A stretch of DNA of 36,085 nucleotides from assembly GCA_002170395.1 (NCBI GenBank), contig NHEJ01000002.1, positions 196,499-232,583 on the forward strand, written 5' to 3'. Below, piece after piece: positions 22,934 through 31,133 of the stretch. Numbering within the stretch: the stretch's first letter is position 1; every line of letters begins with the position of its first letter. The position numbers and the translations under genes are program-made. The notes beneath the pieces were generated by a model. It searched no databases. It saw only the letters and a program-made list of their open reading frames with translations, and was not told the origin of the DNA. This stretch comes from Betaproteobacteria bacterium TMED82 (GTDB lineage: Bacteria; Pseudomonadota; Gammaproteobacteria; Burkholderiales; Burkholderiaceae_A).

Positions 22934-24052
22934 CTATCGAGATAAAGGTAATAATTTAGAATCAGCACCTTCCTCGTGAACAATACCACCTCTCTCTATC
23001 TCATATAACTCAAGTCCACTAATCTCAGGAACTTTTAGTACGACCTTCCTCAGTATCCATTCTGAAATGTTCGAAAGGGACGCCTCATTTATTTCCTCAT
23101 TCTCATGAATAGGGTGATGATCAAGTTGCCTTAATATTGGTTTTAATAATTTCTTTATTTCACCGAAATCTTTCGTCCAGCCTCTCAAAGGGTCGAGATG
23201 GGCTTTTACACTAATCCTTAATAAAAAGGTATGCCCGTGAATAGTATCGTATACTTTGTTCGGTTGACAAAAGTTTACTTCTCTATCTCCAAATTTAACC
23301 GCACTATCAAAAGTAAAATCTTTCCAAACAGAAAAATCTTTACCGTCATAATGTGCCCCGCAAGACCCTGTCTCGTAAACTGAAACACGAAATAGTTCGG
23401 GTAAGATTTTTGAAATCTTCTCCCATAGCCATTTTGCTATCAACTCGCTTGTAGGATTTTCTAGCCCTTCTATATTATTCAAACAATTATAATTAAGCAA
23501 TCTATTAAAAGGATCCCAAATTTTTTCTAATAAATCATAACTAGCATTAATTTTTGCATCATCAAATTTTTTACGTACATTAAGAAGAACCTGAAAACTG
23601 TGACCGTGCATCCTGCCACACTTATGATTTGGCTCTACGAAAGGCAATTGGTGAGCAGCTTCGAATCTAAAGCTTTGCCACAAATGAATAAATTGATCAC
23701 ATTGCAATTGAACGCCTCTATCTTTTGAACTTTGCAATAGAATGGATCTAACTTTACCCTTTTTACTTAGATTGTTGAGTATCCATTTTGCCAAATATGG
23801 ATCCGATGGAATTGTTATATATTTATTTAAATGAGCATAATCAAGTTGACTTGTGGTCGCCACTAGATTTTCACTCAGTTCTAGATGTTCAACACCGCTG
23901 TTAAAGCTACTACCTTCAAAATCTGTCATAATAATGGTACCAAAGGTATGTCCATGCAAATTTCTAGCTTTGTGCCCGTCTGGTAAATTCTTAAGAGATC
24001 TAGCAGCATTAAAATACGAAGATGCAACGATGCTTTTGTGAAATTTTCTCAT
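22934..24052 (-). CDS. queD: three-domain QueD-like 6-carboxytetrahydropterin synthase fusion
   Basis: This 372-residue protein is three PTPS/QueD-like domains in a row; ordinary QueD has about 120 residues. Domain 1 (about 1-115) keeps HGHTF but has lost the first zinc His (Arg18) and the catalytic Cys (Ala29). Domain 2 (about 125-237) keeps FEAAH, Cys145, HGHSF and the YET Glu227, but the catalytic Asp-His is replaced (Asn187-Tyr188). Domain 3 (about 245-360) has LDHH (Asp311-His312) and Glu351 but lacks the first zinc His (Val252) and the Cys (Tyr268). The active site probably combines domains 2 and 3. It makes 6-carboxy-tetrahydropterin from dihydroneopterin triphosphate and overlaps queC by four bases. 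Confidence 0.92.
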   Translation of the reverse strand: MRKFHKSIVASSYFNAARSLKNLPDGHKARNLHGHTFGTIIMTDFEGSSFNSGVEHLELSENLVATTSQLDYAHLNKYITIPSDPYLAKWILNNLSKKGKVRSILLQSSKDRGVQLQCDQFIHLWQSFRFEAAHQLPFVEPNHKCGRMHGHSFQVLLNVRKKFDDAKINASYDLLEKIWDPFNRLLNYNCLNNIEGLENPTSELIAKWLWEKISKILPELFRVSVYETGSCGAHYDGKDFSVWKDFTFDSAVKFGDREVNFCQPNKVYDTIHGHTFLLRISVKAHLDPLRGWTKDFGEIKKLLKPILRQLDHHPIHENEEINEASLSNISEWILRKVVLKVPEISGLELYEIERGGIVHEEGADSKLLPLSR

Positions 24053-24753
24053 CTTTTATAAACTTTTTTAAACTTCACAAAACCCTGCATCCTCAATTCA
24101 CAAGCAGGACAATCATTACAACCATATCCCCACTCCCACTTTCTCCTTCTCTCACCACGATAGCATGAGTGGGTATCGTTTATAATTATCTCTATAAAAT
24201 CAGATCCGCCCAATTCATTAGATAACTGCCAAATTTTCTCTTTAGTTAGCCACATAAGGGGAGTTTTAATATTTATTTTTTTGTCTAAACCTTGGTTTAG
24301 AGCTGATTGTAATGTGGTCAAAGTATTGTTTCTACAGTCTGGATATCCCGAATAATCTGTTTCACACATGCCACCAACCAAGGTCGAAATATTTCTTCTA
24401 TAAGCAATGCTTGCAGCAGTAATAAAAAAGAATAAGTTTCTACCAGGTACGAATGTTGACGGTAACCCATTAGACAAAATTTTAATTTCACTCTCAGTAG
24501 TAAGTGCAGTATCACCAAGCTGAGAAATCAAACTTAAATCAATAAGATGATCTTTGCCAAGCTTACTCAACCAATCAGATTTAATTTTACACAATTTATT
24601 TCTAATAATCTCCCTACGAGAAAGTTCAATTTTATGCCTTTGTCTGTAATCAAATCCAACGGTCTCAACTGCATCGTAATGTTCCAACGCCCAAGCCAAG
24701 CAGGTGGTAGAATCTTGTCCACCAGAAAAAAGTACCAGCGCCGAATCACACAT
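24049..24753 (-). CDS. queC: 7-cyano-7-deazaguanine (preQ0) synthase QueC
   Basis: A 234-residue ATP-pyrophosphatase-type enzyme. It shows the PP-loop VLFSGGQDSTTCLAWAL (about 7-23), FDYRQRHKIEL, PGRNLFFF, the substrate-binding ETDYSGYPDCR, and a C-terminal zinc site with four Cys (SCYRG, then GCNDCPACELR). It turns 7-carboxy-7-deazaguanine into preQ0 with two ATP and ammonia. It starts four bases after the GMC oxidoreductase stop and overlaps queD by four, so all four genes are probably one transcript. No queF or folE is in the window. Confidence 0.96.
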   Translation of the reverse strand: MCDSALVLFSGGQDSTTCLAWALEHYDAVETVGFDYRQRHKIELSRREIIRNKLCKIKSDWLSKLGKDHLIDLSLISQLGDTALTTESEIKILSNGLPSTFVPGRNLFFFITAASIAYRRNISTLVGGMCETDYSGYPDCRNNTLTTLQSALNQGLDKKINIKTPLMWLTKEKIWQLSNELGGSDFIEIIINDTHSCYRGERRRKWEWGYGCNDCPACELRMQGFVKFKKVYKR

Positions 24754-24757
24754 CGAT

Positions 24758-26362
24758 TTATGAATTTATTATTAATTCAGCAGCTTTTTCAGCTATCATC
24801 GTCGTCGGAGCATTGGTATTACCCGAGGTAATCCTCGGCATAATAGAAGCATCAACTACTCGTAGGTTTTTTACTCCATAAACCTGCAGTTTATCATTGA
24901 CCACTGCCATGACGTCAGGACCCATCTTACAGGTTCCAACTGGATGAAAAATCGTAGTGCCTAAATTTCGAGAAGCGTCCAAGAGATCCTTGTCTGATTG
25001 AATATTCTTCCCAGGTAATAACTCAGAAGGATTAAATTTTTCCAGTGCTTTTGCGGCCATGATCCTTCTCGTGTATTTCAATCCAGCAACTGCCACTTCC
25101 TCGTCTGCATTAGTCGATAAGTAGTTAAGGGTAATTAATGGGTCATCCTTAAAATTAGAACTTTTAATCCGGACATTTCCCCGACTTGTTGGTTGAAGAT
25201 TACAAACAGCCGGCGTTATTGCATTAAATGAGTGCAACGGCTCTCCAAACTTGTCAAGTGATAGGGGTTGCACATGCCATTCTAGATTTGGAGAATCCAA
25301 GGAAGGGTCACTTTTGGCAAAAGCTCCTAACTGCGATGGAGGCATAGTTAACGGGCCAGTTTTGAAAAGTAAATATTCTAATCCCATCAAAATTTTACCT
25401 GTTATTGAATTTATTCTCTCATTTAAAGTGACAGTGTTATCGACCTTATAAACACTGCGAATCTGCAAGTGATCATGAAGATTCTCTCCAACGCCAGGAA
25501 GTTCATGAACAATAGGAATATTTAATTTTGATAACCAAGAAGGGCCGATACCTGACAATTGGAGTATCTGGGGAGAGCCAATAGACCCGGCTGCGAGGAG
25601 AACTTCATTTTTCGCATAAAACGAATGTTTACTTTTACCCGAAAGTAGAATGTCAACCCCGGTCGCAGTTTTTTGTTCATTAATTACTGCGGTTTTAAGT
25701 TGCATTACGTGTGCATCTGTCAAGATAGTTAGATTCTTACGATGCTCTATCGGACGCAAAAAAGCCTTGGTTGCATTCCAACGAGTACCTTTTGACTGAT
25801 TAACCTGGAAGTAAGCGTTTCCAAAATTATCTCCTCGATTAAACTCATCAATTTTTTTTATGCCAAGTTCTTCTGCAGCATCACGCCAAGCGTCCAAAAT
25901 TTCCCAATGAACTCTTCGCTCCTCCACTCTTAGTTCTCCTCCCACACCGTGGAATTCATCTGCCCCATGCTGATAGTCCTCTGATTTTTTAAATAGAGGT
26001 AAAACACGATCCCAGCTCCACCCCCGATTACCCAGCGATTCCCAGTAATCATAATCGAGTTTTTGTCCCCTCATGTAGATCATTGCATTAATTGAGGAAC
26101 ATCCTCCAAGAACTTTGCCTCTTGCATAGCCGATAGATCGTCCTTTTAAACCAGAATCGGGTTCAATCTGATAACACCAATCAGTCTTAGGATTTCCAAT
26201 TGTATATAAGTAACCAACGGGAATGTCAATCCAAAAGTAATCATCTTTCTTTCCTGCCTCAAGCAGCAAAATATTCTTTTTTGGGTCAGCAGAAAGTCTA
26301 TTAGCGAGCACACAACCTGCTGTGCCTGCCCCAACGATTATGTAATCAAATATCTTATTCAT
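24758..26362 (-). CDS. GMC-family FAD oxidoreductase, choline dehydrogenase-like
   Basis: A 534-residue flavoprotein with the FAD-binding DYIIVGAGTAGCVLANRLS (about 5-23), LLLEAG, the GMC signature GKVLGGCSSINAMIYMRG, and the C-terminal active-site region TIFHPVGTCKMG with NTNAPTTMIAEKAA. The family oxidises alcohols such as choline, alkanols or glycol ethers. No betaine genes (betB, betI) are nearby, so a general alcohol dehydrogenase is as likely as BetA. It heads the operon that continues into queC four bases later. That pairing has no obvious metabolic logic. Confidence 0.92.
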   Translation of the reverse strand: MNKIFDYIIVGAGTAGCVLANRLSADPKKNILLLEAGKKDDYFWIDIPVGYLYTIGNPKTDWCYQIEPDSGLKGRSIGYARGKVLGGCSSINAMIYMRGQKLDYDYWESLGNRGWSWDRVLPLFKKSEDYQHGADEFHGVGGELRVEERRVHWEILDAWRDAAEELGIKKIDEFNRGDNFGNAYFQVNQSKGTRWNATKAFLRPIEHRKNLTILTDAHVMQLKTAVINEQKTATGVDILLSGKSKHSFYAKNEVLLAAGSIGSPQILQLSGIGPSWLSKLNIPIVHELPGVGENLHDHLQIRSVYKVDNTVTLNERINSITGKILMGLEYLLFKTGPLTMPPSQLGAFAKSDPSLDSPNLEWHVQPLSLDKFGEPLHSFNAITPAVCNLQPTSRGNVRIKSSNFKDDPLITLNYLSTNADEEVAVAGLKYTRRIMAAKALEKFNPSELLPGKNIQSDKDLLDASRNLGTTIFHPVGTCKMGPDVMAVVNDKLQVYGVKNLRVVDASIMPRITSGNTNAPTTMIAEKAAELIINS

Positions 26363-26396
26363 GAAGTGTAAATAGAATTTTATTTAATGAATATAT

Positions 26397-26445
26397 AAAA
26401 AAAAAATATTTTTTAATGGCTCCATATTATTTTTATAAATATGGA
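26397..26445 (-). terminator. candidate terminator of the Anbu operon
   Basis: On the minus strand TCCATATT (26445-26438) pairs with AATATGGA (26428-26421), an 8-bp perfect stem with a 9-base loop. After about 14 bases a run of ten T follows (26406-26397). The stem is AT-rich and the gap to the T-run is longer than ideal, so efficiency is uncertain. Confidence 0.4.
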
Positions 26446-26472
26446 AAATCAATTAAAGCTTCCATGGAGTAT

Positions 26473-27225
26473 TCAGCACTCAATTCTTTTAATATCAATT
26501 TTTTTTGCCTTGTCCCAGTCAAATCTGTCTAGTTGATCAAAACCTCGTTTCAAATGAAGGCTCCAGTTCTCTTTTAACTGAGAAAAATAAGCATCATTCT
26601 CGTCGAGATATCTATATCTAATTTGGCCGGGATAAGACTCTTCATAAACAAGTAAGTCCAAAGGTAAGCCAACAGACAGATTAGACATTAATGTGGAATC
26701 CATGGATAGCAACATACATTTTGCAGCTGCGTCTAAAGATATTTCTGGACTCAAAACTCTATCTAGAATTGGTTTGCCATACTTTGTCTCGCCGATTTGA
26801 AAGTAAATCGAATCTCCTTCGGCCTCAATGAAGTTTCCAGCAGAATAAATCTTAAATAACCTAATATCCTCACCTAAAATTTGTCCTCCTAAAATGAAAG
26901 AACAGTTAAATTCAACACCCTCCCTATCTAAAGCTTGACCATCTCTTTTTTTTACACTTCTTATGCATCTACCTATTATTTCCGCTGCCTGATACATGCT
27001 TCCTACTCCCCAAAGCTGCTTACTGACTTTACTATCGTTCAATTGTGCTCTCACACTTTGCGTAATCGCCAGATTACCAGCACTCAAAAGAATAAATGTT
27101 CTCTTATCCTTTCTGAGCACTGTCATTTTCCTATGTGTAGCAATATCATCAACACCGGCGTTTGTCCTAGAGTCACTCAAAAAAACTAGCCCTGAGTTTA
27201 ATTTACTGGCAATACAATATGTCAT
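26473..27225 (-). CDS. Anbu, proteasome-like peptidase
   Basis: The 250-residue protein has the N-terminus MTYCIASKLNSGLVFLSDSRTNAG of Anbu (ancestral beta-subunit, COG3484). Thr2 would be the nucleophile after Met removal, with Asp18 and Lys33 (in RKMTVL) as partners. Known Anbu proteins form open rings of proteasome-beta-like subunits; their proteolytic activity and natural substrate remain unclear. It is the last gene of the ATP-grasp, alpha-E, transglutaminase, Anbu set and begins six bases after the transglutaminase stop. This conserved order makes the call firm. Confidence 0.93.
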   Translation of the reverse strand: MTYCIASKLNSGLVFLSDSRTNAGVDDIATHRKMTVLRKDKRTFILLSAGNLAITQSVRAQLNDSKVSKQLWGVGSMYQAAEIIGRCIRSVKKRDGQALDREGVEFNCSFILGGQILGEDIRLFKIYSAGNFIEAEGDSIYFQIGETKYGKPILDRVLSPEISLDAAAKCMLLSMDSTLMSNLSVGLPLDLLVYEESYPGQIRYRYLDENDAYFSQLKENWSLHLKRGFDQLDRFDWDKAKKIDIKRIEC

Positions 27226-27231
27226 AAGCCT

Positions 27232-28047
27232 TTACCCCGTAACTGCAACATTAACTGACATTCTTTCTTCCCCACCACCATTTCTGACCCCACGCACAGG
27301 AGAAACTGAAAGATAATCTTTTCCAACTGCGAGACTTAAAAAATTATTATCGACAACCTTCTTATGCGTTACATCAATACCCAGCCACTTTCCAATCCAG
27401 ACCTCAACCCAAGCATGGGTAGCTTCACTCGCACTCGTGCCACCATGAAGGTAACCGCTAACATATCTGGCTGATAAGCCTTGTGATCTACATGCAGCTA
27501 ACATCACATGAGCATGGTCTTGACAAACGCCTGCTCCCCTTTGCCATGCATCAACTGCAGTTGTTCTAACACCTGTAACGCCTTTGGAGTAAACAATCCT
27601 CTTTTCTATTACCTCAGCTAGCTCAAGTAAACTCTGTTGTTGGGTTTTCTTGTTATATACTCTTCTGGCTACGCTTTGAATTTCTTCGTTTGCTAGAGTG
27701 AGGTGAGTGGGGCGCTTGAACAAGATTGTAGATACCTCGTCAAAACTAAATTTTGACTTACCTCGTTTGCTACTTTTATCAATATGTGAACTTATATCAA
27801 TAAGACCAAACACACTTATTGAAATCTTTCTGCAGGGTTTATTAACAACAAGTAAGTGCATAGTGTTGCCAAAAAAATCTGTTTGACTACTAAGTTCAAA
27901 ATTTGCTCTAACTTCCCAATTTAAAACTTGCACTTTTTTATTCGCCCTTGGTGTCAAATAAAATCTTTGAATGGCATATCTTATATCATGCTCATAGGTG
28001 TAAGTAGTTTCGTGCTTAACCCGCATACGCCGAATTTTTTTATTCAT
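27232..28047 (-). CDS. transglutaminase-like cysteine protease-fold protein of the Anbu operon
   Basis: A 271-residue protein with the bacterial transglutaminase N-terminal beta domain (HETTYTYEHDIRYAIQRFYLTPR). The catalytic core follows: Cys175 in GAGVCQDHAH, His211 in ATHAWVEVWI and Asp225 in GIDVTHK. The full Cys-His-Asp triad implies an active amide-bond hydrolase or transferase. No signal peptide is present, so it is cytoplasmic. It overlaps the alpha-E gene by eight bases. In this operon it is expected to cut or make a peptide-type bond on the product of the ATP-grasp partner, which is inference from the known gene set. Confidence 0.93.
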   Translation of the reverse strand: MNKKIRRMRVKHETTYTYEHDIRYAIQRFYLTPRANKKVQVLNWEVRANFELSSQTDFFGNTMHLLVVNKPCRKISISVFGLIDISSHIDKSSKRGKSKFSFDEVSTILFKRPTHLTLANEEIQSVARRVYNKKTQQQSLLELAEVIEKRIVYSKGVTGVRTTAVDAWQRGAGVCQDHAHVMLAACRSQGLSARYVSGYLHGGTSASEATHAWVEVWIGKWLGIDVTHKKVVDNNFLSLAVGKDYLSVSPVRGVRNGGGEERMSVNVAVTG

Positions 28048-29101
28048 CTACAACCCTATAAGAAGAATTCAAACCACCCTCTACCGTAGCAATTGGAACA
28101 AGAAATTCATTGCTTATCATCAAACCCAAGTAATTTATGCGCTCAAGAAACGATGTCAGGAATTCGTGGATGTGTATGACAAAATTATTATTTATAGACT
28201 CATATTGTATTTCAGCACAGAGTTTACCGACAATCCTTGAACTTTCATAATTCTCAATACTCGAGACTCTTTCTAAGTTTTTTTGAATATTTCTGACACA
28301 AACAAATAAAGACCTGGGCATGTCGCCCCTATAGATAAGTAATTCTGCAACTTTCAAAGGGGTAATTTCATCCCGGTAAACCTGTCGATAAATTTCAAAA
28401 GCTGAAAGAGACCGCAAAACAGAAACCCAAAAATAATAATCATCTTTTGATTTATCTTTTGAAAGACTATCTCGGAAATCACTTAACTCTCGAAAAAGAC
28501 TCATATTTCCGCTAGTCCCATCATTGATTTTATTCGCGGTTGTATAGTTGAGTAGAAAATTGATATCTAATATCCGCGCTGTATTATCTGCTCGCTCTAA
28601 AAACATTCCTATCTTTGTGAAATAGAGAGATTCATTTCTAGGCATAGTTCCCTCTAATACACCTCTAAATAAATGTGATTGCTGCTTGACCCATTCTAAG
28701 GAATTGTCTAGATCTCTTATCCAGTTTTTTGTTTTAAATATATTACCAAAATCTAACCATGCAGTATTAATCATCTCCCAAAGTTCAGTCGGAATACTAC
28801 TTCTGTTAGCCCTAGCATTTTCTCTCGCACGCTTTAAACAACTATAAATACTAGACTCATTCGTATCATCCACCACCATAAACTCTAAAACATTTGCTTG
28901 CCCAAAAATTTTTCTGGAGCTTTTGTAATGAGCCTCAAGTTCAAACAATTCAATTACAGCACTCCATTGTTGCTGTGACGACAGCTCAGGTTGTGAAAGT
29001 ATGAAGGCCTGATGCTGGGCTTTCAACAATCTAGCTGTATTCTCTGCCCTCTCCATATGACGGGCCATCCAGTATAAATTATCAGCACTCCTACTAAGCA
29101 T
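28040..29101 (-). CDS. alpha-E domain protein (DUF403)
   Basis: All-helical alpha-E protein of about 353 residues, starting MLSRSADNLYWMARHMERAENTARLL, the normal family N-terminus. I chose the ATG at 29101. An upstream in-frame start at 29140 adds 13 residues inside the ATP-grasp gene and does not match the family. Other signatures are the ERADNTARILDINF and PRSLFVCVRNI segments. The function is unknown; alpha-E proteins always accompany circularly permuted ATP-grasp enzymes, sometimes fused to them. Overlap with the ATP-grasp gene is eight bases, which suggests translational coupling. Confidence 0.92.
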   Translation of the reverse strand: MLSRSADNLYWMARHMERAENTARLLKAQHQAFILSQPELSSQQQWSAVIELFELEAHYKSSRKIFGQANVLEFMVVDDTNESSIYSCLKRARENARANRSSIPTELWEMINTAWLDFGNIFKTKNWIRDLDNSLEWVKQQSHLFRGVLEGTMPRNESLYFTKIGMFLERADNTARILDINFLLNYTTANKINDGTSGNMSLFRELSDFRDSLSKDKSKDDYYFWVSVLRSLSAFEIYRQVYRDEITPLKVAELLIYRGDMPRSLFVCVRNIQKNLERVSSIENYESSRIVGKLCAEIQYESINNNFVIHIHEFLTSFLERINYLGLMISNEFLVPIATVEGGLNSSYRVVDE

Positions 29102-30566
29102 TTTTTTCCCGAACCACCCAAGTATCCTTTGTACCACCACCTTGAGAGGAATTAACTACAACAGACCCTTCTCGTAAGGCAACCCGAGTTAAGCCACCTT
29201 GTATGACAACTGAATCATCTCCGTGCAAAACAAAAGGCCTTAGGTCAACATGCCTTGGAGCCACCCCATTCTTCACAAAAATGGGACTGGTCGACAAAGA
29301 CAGCATTGACTGCGCAATAAATCCCTCTGGCTCAGCAGAAATCTTATCTTTGAAAGAAGACAATTCCTTTTTAGTTGCTAAAGGTCCTATTAACATTCCT
29401 ACACCCCCTGCACCATGTACTTCTTTTACAACCAATTTATTTAAGTTTGCTAATACGTAACTTTTATGTCGCTTGTTCCTGCAAGAATATGTTTTGATAT
29501 TTTTTAAAATTGGCTCTTCACCTAAATAATACTTTATCATCAGTGGTACGAACGCGTAAACTGACTTATCATCTGCGATTCCAGTTCCCAAAGCATTACA
29601 AATTGTAACTCCTCCACTCCTAATGACGGACAAAATTCCTGGGACTCCCAAACTAGAATCGTGCCTGAAAAACAATGGGTCGATATAATCATCATCAATA
29701 CGTCTGTAGATAACATCCACTCGTACTGAGCCTGCCGTAGTTTTCATAAATACTTTATCTTCAAATACGAATAAATCACTACCCTCAACAAGCTCTACGC
29801 CCATTTGTTGAGCGAGATAAGCATGCTCGAAGTAAGCACTATTGAATATTCCAGGGGTAAGCAGAACGACGCAAGGGTCATCTGACCTCGCTTTTGCCGC
29901 AGATTTCAGATGCTTTAGCAATAAATCTGGGTAATGTTCTATTGGTGAAACTGTTATTTTTTCAAAAATTTCAGGAAATAACCGCATCATAACTTTGCGA
30001 TTTTCAATCATATATGAAACACCGGAAGGCACTCTCATATTATCCTCAAGGACATAAAAATCATTATTGCTTGTCCTCACTAAATCTACCCCGCTGACAT
30101 GAGCATAAATATCATTTGGAAAATGAACTCCTTGAATTTGAAATCTATATTGACTGTTGCCATAAATAATCTCAGGGGGCATTAAACCAGAGGAAAAGAT
30201 CTTTCCCTCATGATACACATCCGATAGAAAAGCATTCAAAGCCCTCACCCGCTGAATCAGGCCATTCTCTAGAAAATCCCATTCCACATGCGAAATAATC
30301 CGCGGGATCAAATCAAAAGGAATTATTCTGTCAACTGTTGTTGCATTAGGTTCTTCATCATCACCATAGACATTAAAAGTTATCCCAAACTTTTTAAAAA
30401 GTAGCACCGCATCATTACTTGCATTTTCCAACTCATTTATCGATTGACTAGAAAACCAGTTCCAATAGTCCCGACAAAATTTTTTGGGATTCATACTTAC
30501 AGGGGACCTACCAAACATTTCGTCCACCGAACGAGTATACTTATTTTTAGAATAAGATGACTTCAT
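29094..30566 (-). CDS. circularly permuted ATP-grasp protein (DUF404/DUF407)
   Basis: A 490-residue protein with the family marks in order: VDEMFGRSPVSMNP near the N-terminus, FPNDIYAHVSGVDLVRTSNNDFYVLEDNMRVPSGVSYMIENR, VVLLTPGIFNSAYFEHAYLA, VDVIYRRIDDDYIDP, and the C-terminal ATP-site segments LVVKEVHGAGGVGM and HVDLRPFVLHG. Family members are predicted carboxylate-amine ligases that build a peptide-like bond with ATP. The product is unknown. It is first in the Anbu operon, and its stop lies inside the alpha-E gene start. Confidence 0.93.
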   Translation of the reverse strand: MKSSYSKNKYTRSVDEMFGRSPVSMNPKKFCRDYWNWFSSQSINELENASNDAVLLFKKFGITFNVYGDDEEPNATTVDRIIPFDLIPRIISHVEWDFLENGLIQRVRALNAFLSDVYHEGKIFSSGLMPPEIIYGNSQYRFQIQGVHFPNDIYAHVSGVDLVRTSNNDFYVLEDNMRVPSGVSYMIENRKVMMRLFPEIFEKITVSPIEHYPDLLLKHLKSAAKARSDDPCVVLLTPGIFNSAYFEHAYLAQQMGVELVEGSDLFVFEDKVFMKTTAGSVRVDVIYRRIDDDYIDPLFFRHDSSLGVPGILSVIRSGGVTICNALGTGIADDKSVYAFVPLMIKYYLGEEPILKNIKTYSCRNKRHKSYVLANLNKLVVKEVHGAGGVGMLIGPLATKKELSSFKDKISAEPEGFIAQSMLSLSTSPIFVKNGVAPRHVDLRPFVLHGDDSVVIQGGLTRVALREGSVVVNSSQGGGTKDTWVVREKNA

Positions 30567-30844
30567 TTAAGTTGTCCAAAAATCAAGAATCTATATTCTA
30601 CTACCGAACATAATTTAATATACTTAAAACTTTAGGAAATCGACACGGCTTGTATACATGGAATTAACCTAAAGTAAAATGTTCTTGTGCGCATTGCACA
30701 CTTAATAACCTACAAGAACAAGGCGCACAATTTGGGTGCAAACTACTAAGCTTCGTTATCATACTGTAAGATAGGTTATCTGACAAATCATATCGTCTAA
30801 ATTTTTACATATTTGCTTTCACAAGAAAACACCGAACCAAGTTT
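30567..30844. other. spacer with overlapping inverted repeats
   Basis: No gene-like frame apart from the small ORF to its left. It contains the two interleaved stems described at 30680-30730 and probably the promoter of the Anbu operon near 30570-30640. Confidence 0.4.
30680..30730. repeat. two mutually exclusive stem options, candidate structured RNA
   Basis: TGTTCTTGT (30680-30688) pairs perfectly with ACAAGAACA (30712-30720). TTGTGCG (30685-30691) pairs with CGCACAA (30724-30730). A short hairpin TGTGC/GCACA (30686-30690 with 30696-30700) uses the same bases. The left arm can therefore fold in alternative ways, as in attenuators and riboswitches. It lies upstream of the Anbu operon or downstream of the small ORFs, depending on strand. 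Confidence 0.35.
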
Positions 30845-30901
30845 TTAAACAATAAAAAGAATAATCACCCCAACAATAACCAAAAGTAAAGCAAACCTCA
30901 T
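30845..30901 (-). CDS. 18-residue hydrophobic peptide, coupled to the upstream small gene
   Basis: ATG at 30901 starts one base after the TAA of the 66-residue gene (TAATATG arrangement). The frame reads MRFALLLVIVGVIILFIV then stops: almost entirely one membrane helix. It has no ribosome binding site of its own, so translation would depend on re-initiation. It resembles small membrane peptides in length and composition. A chance frame is possible at this size. Confidence 0.35.
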   Translation of the reverse strand: MRFALLLVIVGVIILFIV

Positions 30902-30902
30902 A

Positions 30903-31103
30903 TTACAAAGAGATGACTAAATTCGGATCATCAATAACAAACAAAACTTTTTGATGGTGCTCATCAAAAGATATCATCTTAATATTTTGAATTTGCTTAT
31001 CCCCTGCAAAGTCGATTGCTACACCCACACCAACATCAGTGTCTTCAAATTTATCACTTAAATCATCTAACATTTTTTTTACATCCTTAACATTAACAAT
31101 CAT
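30903..31103 (-). CDS. 66-residue acidic cytoplasmic protein, unknown
   Basis: Reads as a helix rich in charge (MLDDLSDKFEDTD), a Gly/Val turn and two strands ending in VLFVIDDPNLVISL. No signal peptide or motif I recognise. It starts 30 bases after the alpha/beta hydrolase on the same strand and is likely in the same transcript. No clear ribosome binding site; composition supports a real small protein. Confidence 0.5.
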   Translation of the reverse strand: MIVNVKDVKKMLDDLSDKFEDTDVGVGVAIDFAGDKQIQNIKMISFDEHHQKVLFVIDDPNLVISL

Positions 31104-31133
31104 ATTAAATAATACCCATAAAAGAAACGTTAC

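Noticed and set aside
29102-29140. Upstream start for the alpha-E protein
   Set aside because: The extra 13 residues lie inside the ATP-grasp gene and do not fit the family N-terminus, which begins MLSR.
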